The notes beneath the pieces are model-generated. The model had not been told where the DNA came from, did not search any database, and saw only the letters and a list, made by a program, of their open reading frames with translations. Of a stretch of 64,000 nucleotides of DNA, positions 45,204-53,420 are shown piece after piece. The translations under genes were made by a program, and so were the position numbers. Source of the DNA: G963675935 sp963823895 (GTDB lineage: Bacteria; Planctomycetota; Planctomycetia; Pirellulales; Thermoguttaceae); NCBI GenBank assembly GCA_963823895.1, contig CAWGNG010000025.1, forward strand, positions 124,001-188,000. Reading direction: 5' to 3'. The stretch's first letter is position 1; every line of letters starts with the position of its first letter.

Positions 45204-45851
45204 TTAGGCTATGCCTAATGTTAGGTATAGCCGCCGATCGGCCAGGCTCTCGACCAGCAACGAGGCCATGCTGAAATCGTGCTCCCGGCTATGCTGGCCG
45301 GGCACCGCCACAACGTAAGCCCCCGCCGCCGCCGCCGCCAGGCAGCCGTTTTCGCTGTCCTCCAACACCAGCATCTCGGCCGGTGGCACTCCGAACCGCC
45401 GGGCCGCCGTCAGATAAATCTCCGGATGCGGCTTGCCGTGAACGATATCTTCCGCCGCCAGAATGAACTCGAAGCGCCCCCGCAGGTCGAACGGCCGCAG
45501 GCAGGCGGCGACAATCTCGCGGCTGCTGCTGGTACAAACCGCCTTCGGAATGCCCGCCCGCTCCAGGGCATCGAGCAGATCCGCCAAGCCGGGCATCATC
45601 GCCAAACGACCGTCCAAGAGGCCGAAGAACAGGCGATTCGACTCTTCCGCAAGTTCCTGCCACGTCTCCGCCAGGCAGCAATCGGCGATCATCCGCTCGA
45701 AAGCCGACTGCGGCCGCAGCCCCATTATCTGCCGCTTCAACTCCACCGTGAACTCGTAGCCCCGCCGCCGCAGCAATTCCTCGCCGACAAGCGTGTACAC
45801 GTCCTCCGTGTTGAACATCAGCCCGTCCATGTCGAAAACTACAGCACGCAT
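45204..45851 (-). CDS. HAD-superfamily phosphatase (beta-phosphoglucomutase-like)
   Basis: The 215-residue protein has motif I VVFDMDGLMFNTEDVY, the cap domain, motif II KAVCTSSSREIVAA, the Lys of motif III in HGKPHPEIYLTAARRFG, and the motif IV acidic pair in MLVLEDSENGCLAAAAAGA. This is subfamily I with the beta-phosphoglucomutase type of cap. It should dephosphorylate or isomerise a small sugar phosphate. It follows the nucleotidyltransferase gene direction and could supply that pathway. Confidence 0.9.
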   Translation of the reverse strand: MRAVVFDMDGLMFNTEDVYTLVGEELLRRRGYEFTVELKRQIMGLRPQSAFERMIADCCLAETWQELAEESNRLFFGLLDGRLAMMPGLADLLDALERAGIPKAVCTSSSREIVAACLRPFDLRGRFEFILAAEDIVHGKPHPEIYLTAARRFGVPPAEMLVLEDSENGCLAAAAAGAYVVAVPGQHSREHDFSMASLLVESLADRRLYLTLGIA

Positions 45852-45852
45852 T

Positions 45853-45888
45853 TGGGAATGATGAGTGATGAATGATGAATGATGAATG
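45853..45888. repeat. Tandem ATGATGAATG-type repeat
   Basis: Direct copies of GATGAATGAT-like units with one GATGAGTGAT variant lie immediately upstream of the HAD gene start, so they may contribute to its ribosome-binding region. This type of simple, sentence-like repeat recurs elsewhere in the window in other sequence versions. Confidence 0.7.
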
Positions 45889-45927
45889 CCGCTTGCGGTT
45901 TCGCAATGAGCGCGGGCAAATTCTCCC

Positions 45928-47778
45928 CTACCTAATCCGATATATTATATAAGTCTCATTCTTATAGACCGCATCGAGTCCCAGCAGCGTTTCGCTCCAT
46001 CCGGTGTTGTCGCGCAGCGGTGGCGGGATTCGTTCGCTCAATAGGTAATCGGCGTGATACTTCGCCCCCAATTCTCGAATCCGCTTGGTGCCGACGTCGG
46101 TCAAGGGCTCGTACCACCGCGGGCCTTCTGGGAAATCAGTCGCGCAAGTCGCGTAAATGTCTTGAATCCGCTGCCACCATTCCAGCAAGCTCTTGGCGTC
46201 CTGCGGCACGTCCTTCCATGTCGCCACGTCGCTGCGGCCCGTGTACCACTTGAACGTCTGCGCATCGCGGGGCAAAAGGAACTTCGCGTCGGCGGGAACT
46301 TCGCCCGAATCGGCCACCCAGTGGCAGGCCGCCCGCCAGTCGGCGAAACTGGGAATTCGATGCGATCGCGGCGCCCCAGGATGAAGCCGCTGCCACGCAT
46401 GGTCCCCCACGCTCCACGCCGCCGGAAGAATCGCGAGGATCAGCCAGCAATAGCCGGGAGCTAACAGCCCCCGGAGCCTTTTCACCGGTTCTCCGGGAGC
46501 TATTATCTCCCGGCTACTCTTGAAATTGTCGCTACTTTGCTGTGAGGCAAAGCTGAGTCTTCCAACGATCAGCGCCGCCCCCTCCACCGCGACGCCGAGC
46601 GGGATCATCACGTCGGTCAGGCGATACCAGTAGTATCGCAGAAAGTCGGCTGCCAGCCCGGGGTTCACAAACATCAACAGATTGACGGCCGCTCCCGCCA
46701 GCGTGATCGCCACCGCTCCGCTGACAAACGCCCGAAGCAGCCCGAGCGGCTGCCTACAGTCATCGAGCAGCCCGGCGCGTCGGCTCCATCGCCCCAGCAG
46801 CAGCCAGAACATCCACAGCAGTGCCAGGCGAACGATGAGTTCCGGTTGAATGCCGCTCAGCGTCAAGTGATGCGGCAAACGCTCGAAGACGTAGATTTCA
46901 TGGGCTTTCTGCGCTGTGCCCCGATCGATGCCCCAATCGAGCGCCACCGCCGGGATAATCCCCGGCAACGCAAGCAGCAATCCGCCCAGAATCCCCGACC
47001 AGAGCGACCAGAGTGATGGACTTGGAGATTTGGAGATTTGGAAATTTGGAGAAGCAGGGATTTGGGGATTGGCGAAAGGCGGAGGGCGGAGGGCGGAGAG
47101 CGGATTCTCCACTGCCGACTGCCGACTGCCGACTGCCGACTGCCGACTGCCCATTGGCCCCGGACCCCTGGTCCCTAACCAGAGCCACGACACGCCCGCC
47201 GCCACGGCGGCCCAACCCCCGACGAGCACGTGAAACGCCGCCGCGGCGCCAAACAGTGCCAGTGCCCGATTCCAGCGGTCGCGCAGCAGCGCCTCGACCC
47301 CCAAGAATACGAACACATAGGCGAACGGCTTCGCCTCGACGCCGCCGATGACCCATTCGCCGGCCATCTGGCAACGTTCCATCAAGCAGGCGAACAGCGC
47401 CGCCGTGAGCGCCGACCACCACGCCCTCGGCACAACCGCGAAGCTCAGCCGCCGCCACGCCCAGGCCAGCAAGGCCCAACTCAGTGCTCGTCCGCTCCAC
47501 GCCAGCGCCGTCTTCGGCAGCCAAAGCGAAAGCCAGCCGAAGGTGAAATAGAAGACCTTGTGCGTATCGGGCGAATCCATGAAGAAATCGTGCGGCAGCC
47601 AATCCGGGTTCCAAAAGTGAATCGCTTTGCCCAGATAATACGGCTCATTCACGTCCGGCGCCGGCCACGCGCCCTGAATAGCGAAGACCGCGAAGATCAG
47701 GAGGATCTCGGCAAGAACTTGGCGACGGCAGTGCGACTGCGACACGGTGGAGTTAAAGGCGGAGTTGTCAGTCTTCAC
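45928..47778 (-). CDS. Polytopic membrane protein, DUF6798-like
   Basis: The 616-residue protein has roughly nine to ten membrane helices in its first 440 residues (for example EILLIFAVFAIQGAWPAPDV and LLALPGIIPAVALDWGID) and an extracytoplasmic C-terminal domain with FADWRAACHWVADSGEVPAD and LPRDAQTFKWYTGRSDVATW. This combination is what I know from DUF6798 proteins of planctomycetes; the family name is given with moderate certainty. Around residues 209-252 it contains an in-frame low-complexity insert derived from DNA repeats. It overlaps the upstream small gene by 11 bases. Confidence 0.7.
   Translation of the reverse strand: MKTDNSAFNSTVSQSHCRRQVLAEILLIFAVFAIQGAWPAPDVNEPYYLGKAIHFWNPDWLPHDFFMDSPDTHKVFYFTFGWLSLWLPKTALAWSGRALSWALLAWAWRRLSFAVVPRAWWSALTAALFACLMERCQMAGEWVIGGVEAKPFAYVFVFLGVEALLRDRWNRALALFGAAAAFHVLVGGWAAVAAGVSWLWLGTRGPGPMGSRQSAVGSRQSAVENPLSALRPPPFANPQIPASPNFQISKSPSPSLWSLWSGILGGLLLALPGIIPAVALDWGIDRGTAQKAHEIYVFERLPHHLTLSGIQPELIVRLALLWMFWLLLGRWSRRAGLLDDCRQPLGLLRAFVSGAVAITLAGAAVNLLMFVNPGLAADFLRYYWYRLTDVMIPLGVAVEGAALIVGRLSFASQQSSDNFKSSREIIAPGEPVKRLRGLLAPGYCWLILAILPAAWSVGDHAWQRLHPGAPRSHRIPSFADWRAACHWVADSGEVPADAKFLLPRDAQTFKWYTGRSDVATWKDVPQDAKSLLEWWQRIQDIYATCATDFPEGPRWYEPLTDVGTKRIRELGAKYHADYLLSERIPPPLRDNTGWSETLLGLDAVYKNETYIIYRIR
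47018..47152. repeat. In-frame repeat tract inside the DUF6798-like gene
   Basis: The tract contains direct GGAGATTT-type units, GGCGGAG units and then about six copies of the heptamer GACTGCC (47111-47152). Because seven is not a multiple of three, the protein shows the 21-base period GSRQSAV. The total length keeps the reading frame open. The same heptamer is present in the cyclase gene at 61540-61572. Confidence 0.9.
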
Positions 47779-48121
47779 TTCTTCGCCTTCGATGGGGACT
47801 GTCAGACAGAAACCAACTTAGAACCGTAGCCAATTGCGAGACGCATGCTCCGATCAGAATCGCCCACGGCACGACAACGTCACCATAGTCTTGGGGAAAC
47901 CAGGTAAAAGACAAAGTCGCCGCAATGAGGAACGAAGTTAACGCGGCAAAGCCAGCAGTAATCGGTCTCTTTACAGCCGCGAATGCAATGCATGCAAGTG
48001 CGTTGACGATTATCAGTGCGAACAATGCCGTATACCAACGAAGACTAGCAAACAACGAACACAGCACCGCCACCACGGCAACCAACTGAAACATGCGGCT
48101 GAGAGTGAACTGGACGGCCAT
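47768..48121 (-). CDS. Small membrane protein
   Basis: The 117-residue protein starts MAVQFTLSRMFQLVAVVAVL and has about four membrane helices (residues 10-30, 33-52, 58-80, 88-108). The N-terminal FTLSRMFQLVAVVAV pattern is common in small planctomycete membrane proteins of unknown role. Its end overlaps the start of the DUF6798-like gene by 11 bases, so the two are coupled and probably work together in the membrane. Confidence 0.65.
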   Translation of the reverse strand: MAVQFTLSRMFQLVAVVAVLCSLFASLRWYTALFALIIVNALACIAFAAVKRPITAGFAALTSFLIAATLSFTWFPQDYGDVVVPWAILIGACVSQLATVLSWFLSDSPHRRRRSED

Positions 48122-48181
48122 ATTTCCGTAAACCGACGTGCGGGCGACGCAAACCGCGGCCGGCGGCCCACGCCGCGTGGA

Positions 48182-48247
48182 CGCGGCGGCTAAACCACGA
48201 TCCCAAACTCTAATCCCCAATCCCCAATCCCTAATCCCTTCATCCCT
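48182..48247. repeat. Direct CCCCAATC-type repeat at xylB 3' end
   Basis: Tandem CTAATCCCCAATCCCCAATC-like units fill the short gap between xylB and the small membrane gene, and end inside the last codons of xylB. It is another of the simple repeats listed under the intragenic tracts. Confidence 0.7.
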
Positions 48248-49772
48248 CCAACCTCGCAATGCTCTTAAAATCCCCCTTCAGCGAACGGTAAAGCTGCTGA
48301 TAGATCGGAAACGCCCGATCGTAGTAGCTCTTCGCCTTGCGATCGACCGGAGTTTCCTGGGCGACGCGAATTGCGGCGGCGCAGGCTTCCTCGATATTCT
48401 TGAACGCCCCGCCACCGACGGCCGCCAGCAACGCGACGCCGTAGGCCGCGCCCTCTTCGCTGCCGGTGGTCACGACTTTTCGGCCGAAGACGTCGGCTTG
48501 AATCTGCCGCCACAACGGGCTGCGCGAGCCGCCGCCGGACGCCCGAATCTGACGCACCGGCACGCCCAACTCCTCGATGATCGCCAGGCTGTCGCGCATC
48601 GAATACGTGACCCCCTCCATGATCGAACGGACCAGATGCCCGCGGGTATGAGCGACCGTCAGCCCGACGAAGCAGCCGCGGGCGTCGGGATCGGCGTGGG
48701 GCGTCCGCTCGCCGGAGAGATACGGCAGGAAAAAGAGCCCCTCGCTGCCGGTCGGCACTTCTCGGGCGTCGTCGGCGAGCAGATCGTAGATGTCGCGTTT
48801 CGCCCGGCGTGCCGCGGCCGTGTCGGTCTTGCACAATTCGTTGCGGAACCATTGCAGCGAGCCGCCGGCGCAGAGATTCACTCCCATGATGTGCCAGCGG
48901 CCGCGGACGGCGTGGCAGAAGGTATGCACGCGGCCCAACGGATCGATTTTCACCTCGTCGCAGTGGACGAACATCACACCGGAAGTGCCGATCGAGGTCG
49001 AGAGCACGCCGCTGGCGACGATCCCATTGCCGACCGCCCCCGCCGCACAATCCCCGGCCCCGCCGACCACGACGCAATCGGTCGTCAGCCCCAGCAGTTT
49101 CGCCGCCTCGGGCGTAAGTCGGCCGGTCACCTCTTCCGACTCGTAACAGTCGGCTAACAGATCGATGTCCAGTTCGAGGGCCGAGAGCAGCTTCTTCGAC
49201 CATGTGCGATTGGCGACGTCCAACAGCAACATGCCGCTGGCGTCGCTCACCTCGGTGGCGAATTCGCCGGTCATGCGGCGGCGGATTTCGTCCTTCGGCA
49301 GCAGCACCTTTCGCGTTTTCTCGAAATGTTTCGGCTCGTGGTTCCGCAGCCAGAGGATCTTTGGGGCGGTGAAACCTGTTAGGGCAGGGTTAGCGACCAG
49401 TTTGATCAGGTTCGCCCGGCCGCCGACGCGGCTCTCCATCTCCGCGCATTCCGCCGCCGTCCGCTGGTCGTTCCAAAGGATCGCCCGGCGAACCACCTTA
49501 TTGTTTTTGTCGAGAAAGACCGAGCCGTGCATTTGGCCGGAAAGCCCGATCGCCTTCACGTCGCCCGGCTTAAGCTTGGCCTTGGCCATCGTCTTGCGGA
49601 CCGAGCGGATCGTCGCCTGCCACCAGTCGTCGGGGTCTTGTTCGCTCCAAAGCGGCTTGGGGAAGTAGCACGGATAGGTCTCCAGCGCCGAGCCGAGGAT
49701 CGCGCCGCGCTCGTCGATGGCCAAGGTCTTCGTGCCCGAAGTGCCGATGTCGATGCCGAGAAAGATGCTCAT
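48240..49772 (-). CDS. xylB: Xylulokinase
   Basis: The 510-residue FGGY-family kinase starts MSIFLGIDIGTSGTKTLAID, the phosphate-1 motif. It continues with AIGLSGQMHGSVFLDKNNKV and AILWNDQRTAAECAEM, typical of xylulokinase, the catalytic aspartate in VVVGGAGDCAAGAVGNGI, and the C-terminal signature VRQIRASGGGSRSPLWRQIQ. It phosphorylates D-xylulose to enter the pentose phosphate pathway. The start at 49772 was taken because the upstream 34 codons match nothing. It is divergent from a sugar-binding lipoprotein gene. No xylA was seen. Confidence 0.93.
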   Translation of the reverse strand: MSIFLGIDIGTSGTKTLAIDERGAILGSALETYPCYFPKPLWSEQDPDDWWQATIRSVRKTMAKAKLKPGDVKAIGLSGQMHGSVFLDKNNKVVRRAILWNDQRTAAECAEMESRVGGRANLIKLVANPALTGFTAPKILWLRNHEPKHFEKTRKVLLPKDEIRRRMTGEFATEVSDASGMLLLDVANRTWSKKLLSALELDIDLLADCYESEEVTGRLTPEAAKLLGLTTDCVVVGGAGDCAAGAVGNGIVASGVLSTSIGTSGVMFVHCDEVKIDPLGRVHTFCHAVRGRWHIMGVNLCAGGSLQWFRNELCKTDTAAARRAKRDIYDLLADDAREVPTGSEGLFFLPYLSGERTPHADPDARGCFVGLTVAHTRGHLVRSIMEGVTYSMRDSLAIIEELGVPVRQIRASGGGSRSPLWRQIQADVFGRKVVTTGSEEGAAYGVALLAAVGGGAFKNIEEACAAAIRVAQETPVDRKAKSYYDRAFPIYQQLYRSLKGDFKSIARLEG

Positions 49773-49936
49773 GGCGGTGGCTTCCCAATTGTGGTTCTGA
49801 ACTCGCAGTCCGCGCACCACCGATTGTAACCCCATCAGGGGTGGTCGGGCAACGGGTCCATTGACCGGTCGCATCGATTTGTTCTAAGCTGAACTCTCCA
49901 GGCAAACTGCAAGACGCCCTCCCGTACGGTCCGCCC

Positions 49937-51598
49937 GTGAAAGCATCGACACTTCGCGATCCTCGCTCCGCGCTTCTCTGTCTGCTTCTCCTTCTGGCCG
50001 GCTGCCCGAAGGCGGACTCCGACTCGAAGGACAAGCCCACCGAGCAGCCGCTAAAGGGCGTGACCATTCGGCTGGCGGTGGTCGATGATCCGGCGCTGGC
50101 GGCCGCGGTGGCGCGAGTCAAAGGGGAATGGAACGCCCGGACCGGCTCGGAGTTTAAAGTCATCGAGACGACCGAAAAGGACCTGCTGCGGGCCGAGCGA
50201 TTGCCGGCCGACGGCGTTTTGTGCCCTTCGCACCTCTTGGGCGTGCTGGCCGAGCGCAAGCTGCTCGCTCCCGTTCCGCGAAAGGTCCTGCACAGTGCCG
50301 AATGGGTCAGCGTCTTCAGCCTGTTGAAACTCCGCGAGGCCGTCTGGGGCGATCAGCCGATGGCCGTGCCGTTCGGCTCGCCGGTCTTCTGCTGTTACTA
50401 CCGCGCCGATCTTTTGGAGAAGCTCGGCCGTCGCCCGCCGAGAACCTGGGAAGAGTATCAGTCGTTGGCGAAACTGCTCGCGCAGAACTCCCCTCGCCCT
50501 TTGCAAGCCGGGCGAGGCAACAACGAGTCCCCTCTTTCTTTGGGAGAAGGGCAGGGCAATAAGCAGTCCCCTCGCCCTTTGGGAGAGGGGCAGGGCGATA
50601 AGCAGTCCCCTCGCCCTTTGGGAGAGGGGCAGGGGGTGAGGGCCTGGTGCGGCACAATCGAGCCGCTCGCTCCCGGCTGGGCAGGCCAAGTCCTTCTGGC
50701 GCGTGCCGCCGCCTACGCCAAACACCGTGACAACTTCTCGACGCTCTTCGACATCGAGACGATGGAGCCGCTGGTGTCCGGTCCACCGTTCGTGCAAGCG
50801 TTGGAGGACTTGGTTGCCGCTGCCAAGTTCGGCCCGGCCGATCCATTGCACTATGATCCCGCCGCGGTTCGCGCTGCGTTTTGGCGTGGCGAGTGCGGCA
50901 TGGCCCTGACGTGGCCCACCGCTGCGGAGAGGAGGGGAGAGAGGAGAGGGGAGAGGGGAGAGAAAGGGCTGGCGGCCGAAGGGCTGGGCGCTTCAGCGGC
51001 CAGTAAAGCCGCGAACGACACGACGATCCCCGGCAAGCCCGATCCCTCCATCCGCGTCGCCTTCGTCGAACTCCCCGGCTCGCGCCGCGTCTTCAACCTC
51101 GGCAACCACCACTGGGAACAGCGGGCCGACGACGAAGATACTCGCGTTCCGCTGTTATCTATCTCCGGCCGGCTGGGCGTGGTCGATAAGAAATCGGATC
51201 GCGTCGACGCAACGTTCCAATTGTTGCTTTGGCTCTCCGGCAGCGATATGAGTTCGCAGGTCAGCGCGGCCAGCCCGGCTACGACGTTGTTTCGCCAACC
51301 GAATCTTGGCTTTCCCCGGCTCTGGGTCGAGAAGCCCGTCCCCGCGACCGCCGCCGTGCAGTACGCCGACGCCACCGCAGCCGCCCTTGGCCGCGAACAA
51401 TGGCTCGGTGCCTTGCGGATGCCCGGCCGAGCCGAATACCTGGCGGCCCTCGACGATGCCGTTGCAAGGGCTGTCCGTGGCGAGAAGTCGCCGTTGGACG
51501 CCCTGTTGGAAGCCGACGCCAACTGGCAAAAAATCACCGCACGCCTCGGCCTGGAAGGACAGAAAGCCGCCTACCGGCATAGCCTGGGTTTGGAATAA
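49937..51598 (+). CDS. Extracellular solute-binding lipoprotein (ABC sugar transporter type)
   Basis: The 553-residue protein has a lipoprotein signal with lipobox LLAGC (Cys-23). The fold of family 1 sugar-binding proteins is indicated by GVTIRLAVVDDPALAAAVAR, PMAVPFGSPVFCCYYRADLL, RTWEEYQSLAKLL and the later ALTWPTA. Two in-frame inserts, at roughly residues 185-233 and 333-350, come from DNA repeats and should form surface loops. No permease or ATPase gene is adjacent. Divergence from xylB suggests a xylose or xylan-derived substrate, as inference. Confidence 0.82.
   Translation: MKASTLRDPRSALLCLLLLLAGCPKADSDSKDKPTEQPLKGVTIRLAVVDDPALAAAVARVKGEWNARTGSEFKVIETTEKDLLRAERLPADGVLCPSHLLGVLAERKLLAPVPRKVLHSAEWVSVFSLLKLREAVWGDQPMAVPFGSPVFCCYYRADLLEKLGRRPPRTWEEYQSLAKLLAQNSPRPLQAGRGNNESPLSLGEGQGNKQSPRPLGEGQGDKQSPRPLGEGQGVRAWCGTIEPLAPGWAGQVLLARAAAYAKHRDNFSTLFDIETMEPLVSGPPFVQALEDLVAAAKFGPADPLHYDPAAVRAAFWRGECGMALTWPTAAERRGERRGERGEKGLAAEGLGASAASKAANDTTIPGKPDPSIRVAFVELPGSRRVFNLGNHHWEQRADDEDTRVPLLSISGRLGVVDKKSDRVDATFQLLLWLSGSDMSSQVSAASPATTLFRQPNLGFPRLWVEKPVPATAAVQYADATAAALGREQWLGALRMPGRAEYLAALDDAVARAVRGEKSPLDALLEADANWQKITARLGLEGQKAAYRHSLGLE
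50491..50640. repeat. In-frame tandem repeat inside the lipoprotein gene
   Basis: About four copies of a 39-base unit (CCCTCGCCCTTTGGGAGAGG, then GGCAGGGCGATAAGCAGT) encode QSPRPLGEGQGDK-type blocks. As 39 is divisible by three, copy number can change without breaking the frame. A second purine-rich GAGAGGGGA tract follows at 50928-50975. Confidence 0.9.
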
Positions 51599-51719
51599 GC
51601 GGTACGGATCTCATTAGGGCGCGGCAAGAATTCCTGGCAGTGGCTCTGTGGGCCGAAGGCCCAGCCGTTCGCCCAGCCCAGGGCAACGCCCCGGGGAGCG
51701 AAAGCCATCGCCTCCACGT

Positions 51720-51770
51720 GTCGGCCCAACGGGCCAACAGTTCGGGAAACTGTTGGCCCGTTGGGCCGAC
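51720..51770. repeat. GTCGGCCCAACGGGCCAACA palindromic repeat
   Basis: Perfect 23-base inverted arms (51720-51742, 51748-51770) around the 5-base loop CGGGA form a strong hairpin. It lies in the 327-base gap after the lipoprotein gene, could terminate transcription, and has no T-run. No gene was seen in the rest of that gap (51599-51925). Confidence 0.9.
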
Positions 51771-51925
51771 GAGCGTGTTCTTTGGCGACATTCTTCACTC
51801 GGCGTTGCCTGGGCTGGGAGACCCGGGCTCCTTCGGAGCACTTCCCGTGGACGTCTCTGGGATCGTGCGATAAAGTGATACAATTAGACCTTCCCGTTCA
51901 GCTCACCCGTAAAAGGAGTTGCCCA

Positions 51926-52327
51926 ATGGGAGCCATTGCTGACGCGATCGTAGCCTATGCCCGGCCGTTGTTTGAAGAGACCGACGGGTCCATAGACGAA
52001 ATGAACCATGCGATGACAATCGCTCAGTTGTGCTGGAACCTCGCGCTCTTGCCAGAAGACAAGCGGGAGACAGCCATTGACGAGATGAAGCCGGCATTGA
52101 AGATGACGGATGAGGTATTCGCCGACTTTCGGCAGAACCTCATCCTTCCAATGATCCATCGTCATTGCGAGATGTTCCCTGGATTGCGCGGGCGATCAAA
52201 GCAAGCGTCCAACACGTTGGGTGTCGTGTCTTCGTCAACGAAGAAGTACCCAGGAACGGGTCGCTATGCTCCTTGCCCGTGTGGAAGCGGACGCAAATAC
52301 AAGTTCTGTTGCGGCGCGCGTAAATGA
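51926..52327 (+). CDS. SEC-C zinc-binding motif protein
   Basis: The 133-residue protein starts MGAIADAIVAYARPLFEETD after a good AAAAGGAG site 7 bases upstream. The N-terminal 90 residues are helical. The C-terminus carries the SEC-C motif, YAPCPCGSGRKYKFCCGARK, with the CxCx8CC spacing that binds zinc. SEC-C motifs occur in SecA and in many small proteins where they mediate binding to ribosomes or other partners. The specific role is unknown. Confidence 0.85.
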   Translation: MGAIADAIVAYARPLFEETDGSIDEMNHAMTIAQLCWNLALLPEDKRETAIDEMKPALKMTDEVFADFRQNLILPMIHRHCEMFPGLRGRSKQASNTLGVVSSSTKKYPGTGRYAPCPCGSGRKYKFCCGARK

Positions 52328-52497
52328 TTTGAATGTGGCAGACGGGTCGGACCCGCTTATCGCTTTTCCGGTCTACGAGAAGCGAGTCCGATAATTCGAC
52401 CTGATACTATAACCGCCGCCTGAAAAGGCCCCTTGCTGGTGGACTAAGGTTGTGATGTTGAATCCTTCCGAAGTCCACCAAACAAGGAGACCCATTC

Positions 52498-53253
52498 ATG
52501 TGGCACGTTGGAATTGACTTGCATCGGGAGTTTATCGTCGTCGCGGCTGTTCGTGACAACGGTGAAGTTATGGAACCGGTGCGAATCGCTTGTAGCGAAA
52601 CAGAGGACATTTTGGACACCGTTCGCACTCTCGGCCGATTTCGCGCAGTGATCGAAGCCAGCGGAACGTATCGCTGGCTTTACGATCTGCTGCGCCTGCA
52701 CGGCACGGTGCTCTTGGCTCCTCCGCTTCGGCTGCGAGCCATGATACAGCGCCGCACGAAGACCGACAAGCTCGACGTCCAACTCCTGGCGAACCTGTTA
52801 CGGATCAATCAGATTCCCTTGTCCTACATTCCGCCAGAGCCGTACCAGCGGTTGCGCGACTTGGTGCGATGCCGGGCGCGGATGGGCCGCGAATTGGCGC
52901 AGGCCAAAATCCACTTGCGGGCCTTGCTGGCGCGGCAAAATCGCCAGGCCCCCTTTCGCACGGCCAAGGAGGTCGGCGCGTATTGCGGGCTGACTTCTCG
53001 CGTACACCAGTCCGGCGGGCATTGCTACCAAGGTCCGATCACGCAACAGGGTTCCCCTTAGCTGCGTAGGATTTTGGTGCAGGCGGCGATGAAGGTGCCC
53101 CGCGATGATGCGGCACTGAAGAAGTTTTACACGCGGGTGCGTAAGCGGTCGGGGGCAAAAAAGGCCCGCGTGGCGGTGGCCAGAAAATTGGCAGAGATTT
53201 GTTGGAAGCGGTTGCGGCATTGGCACCGCACGCACGTCGAGCAAGCGGCGTAG
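52498..53253 (+). pseudogene. Decayed IS110-family transposase
   Basis: Residues 1-145 hold the DEDD catalytic domain (MWHVGIDLHREFIVVAAVRD, AVIEASGTYRWLYDLLRLHG, RRTKTDKLDVQLLANLLRI). The linker region is missing; the sequence then joins the C-terminal serine domain (FRTAKEVGAYCGLTSRVHQS). A TAG codon at 53059-53061 interrupts the conserved stretch before LRRILVQAAMKVPRDDAALK. Normal IS110 transposases have 340-400 residues; about 250 codons remain here. It is dead by both deletion and nonsense mutation. The IS66 element is inserted 116 bases downstream. Confidence 0.9.
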
Positions 53254-53420
53254 AAAGGAAATGTTGCTTCGCGCACCAACACGGCCGGCGTTGGCCCGAC
53301 AACGGGACTGGTGGGACAATGCTCCGCACCGCGCGCCGGATTGGGCACTCCGGTCGGTGAATAATATCCGCAACCGTCAATAAATCGCCAGCCGTATAGG
53401 GCATGGTGAGCTTTCTATGA

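Noticed and set aside
47111..47152. Possible CRISPR-like array
   Set aside because: The units are 7-base direct repeats with no spacers, and no cas gene is nearby.
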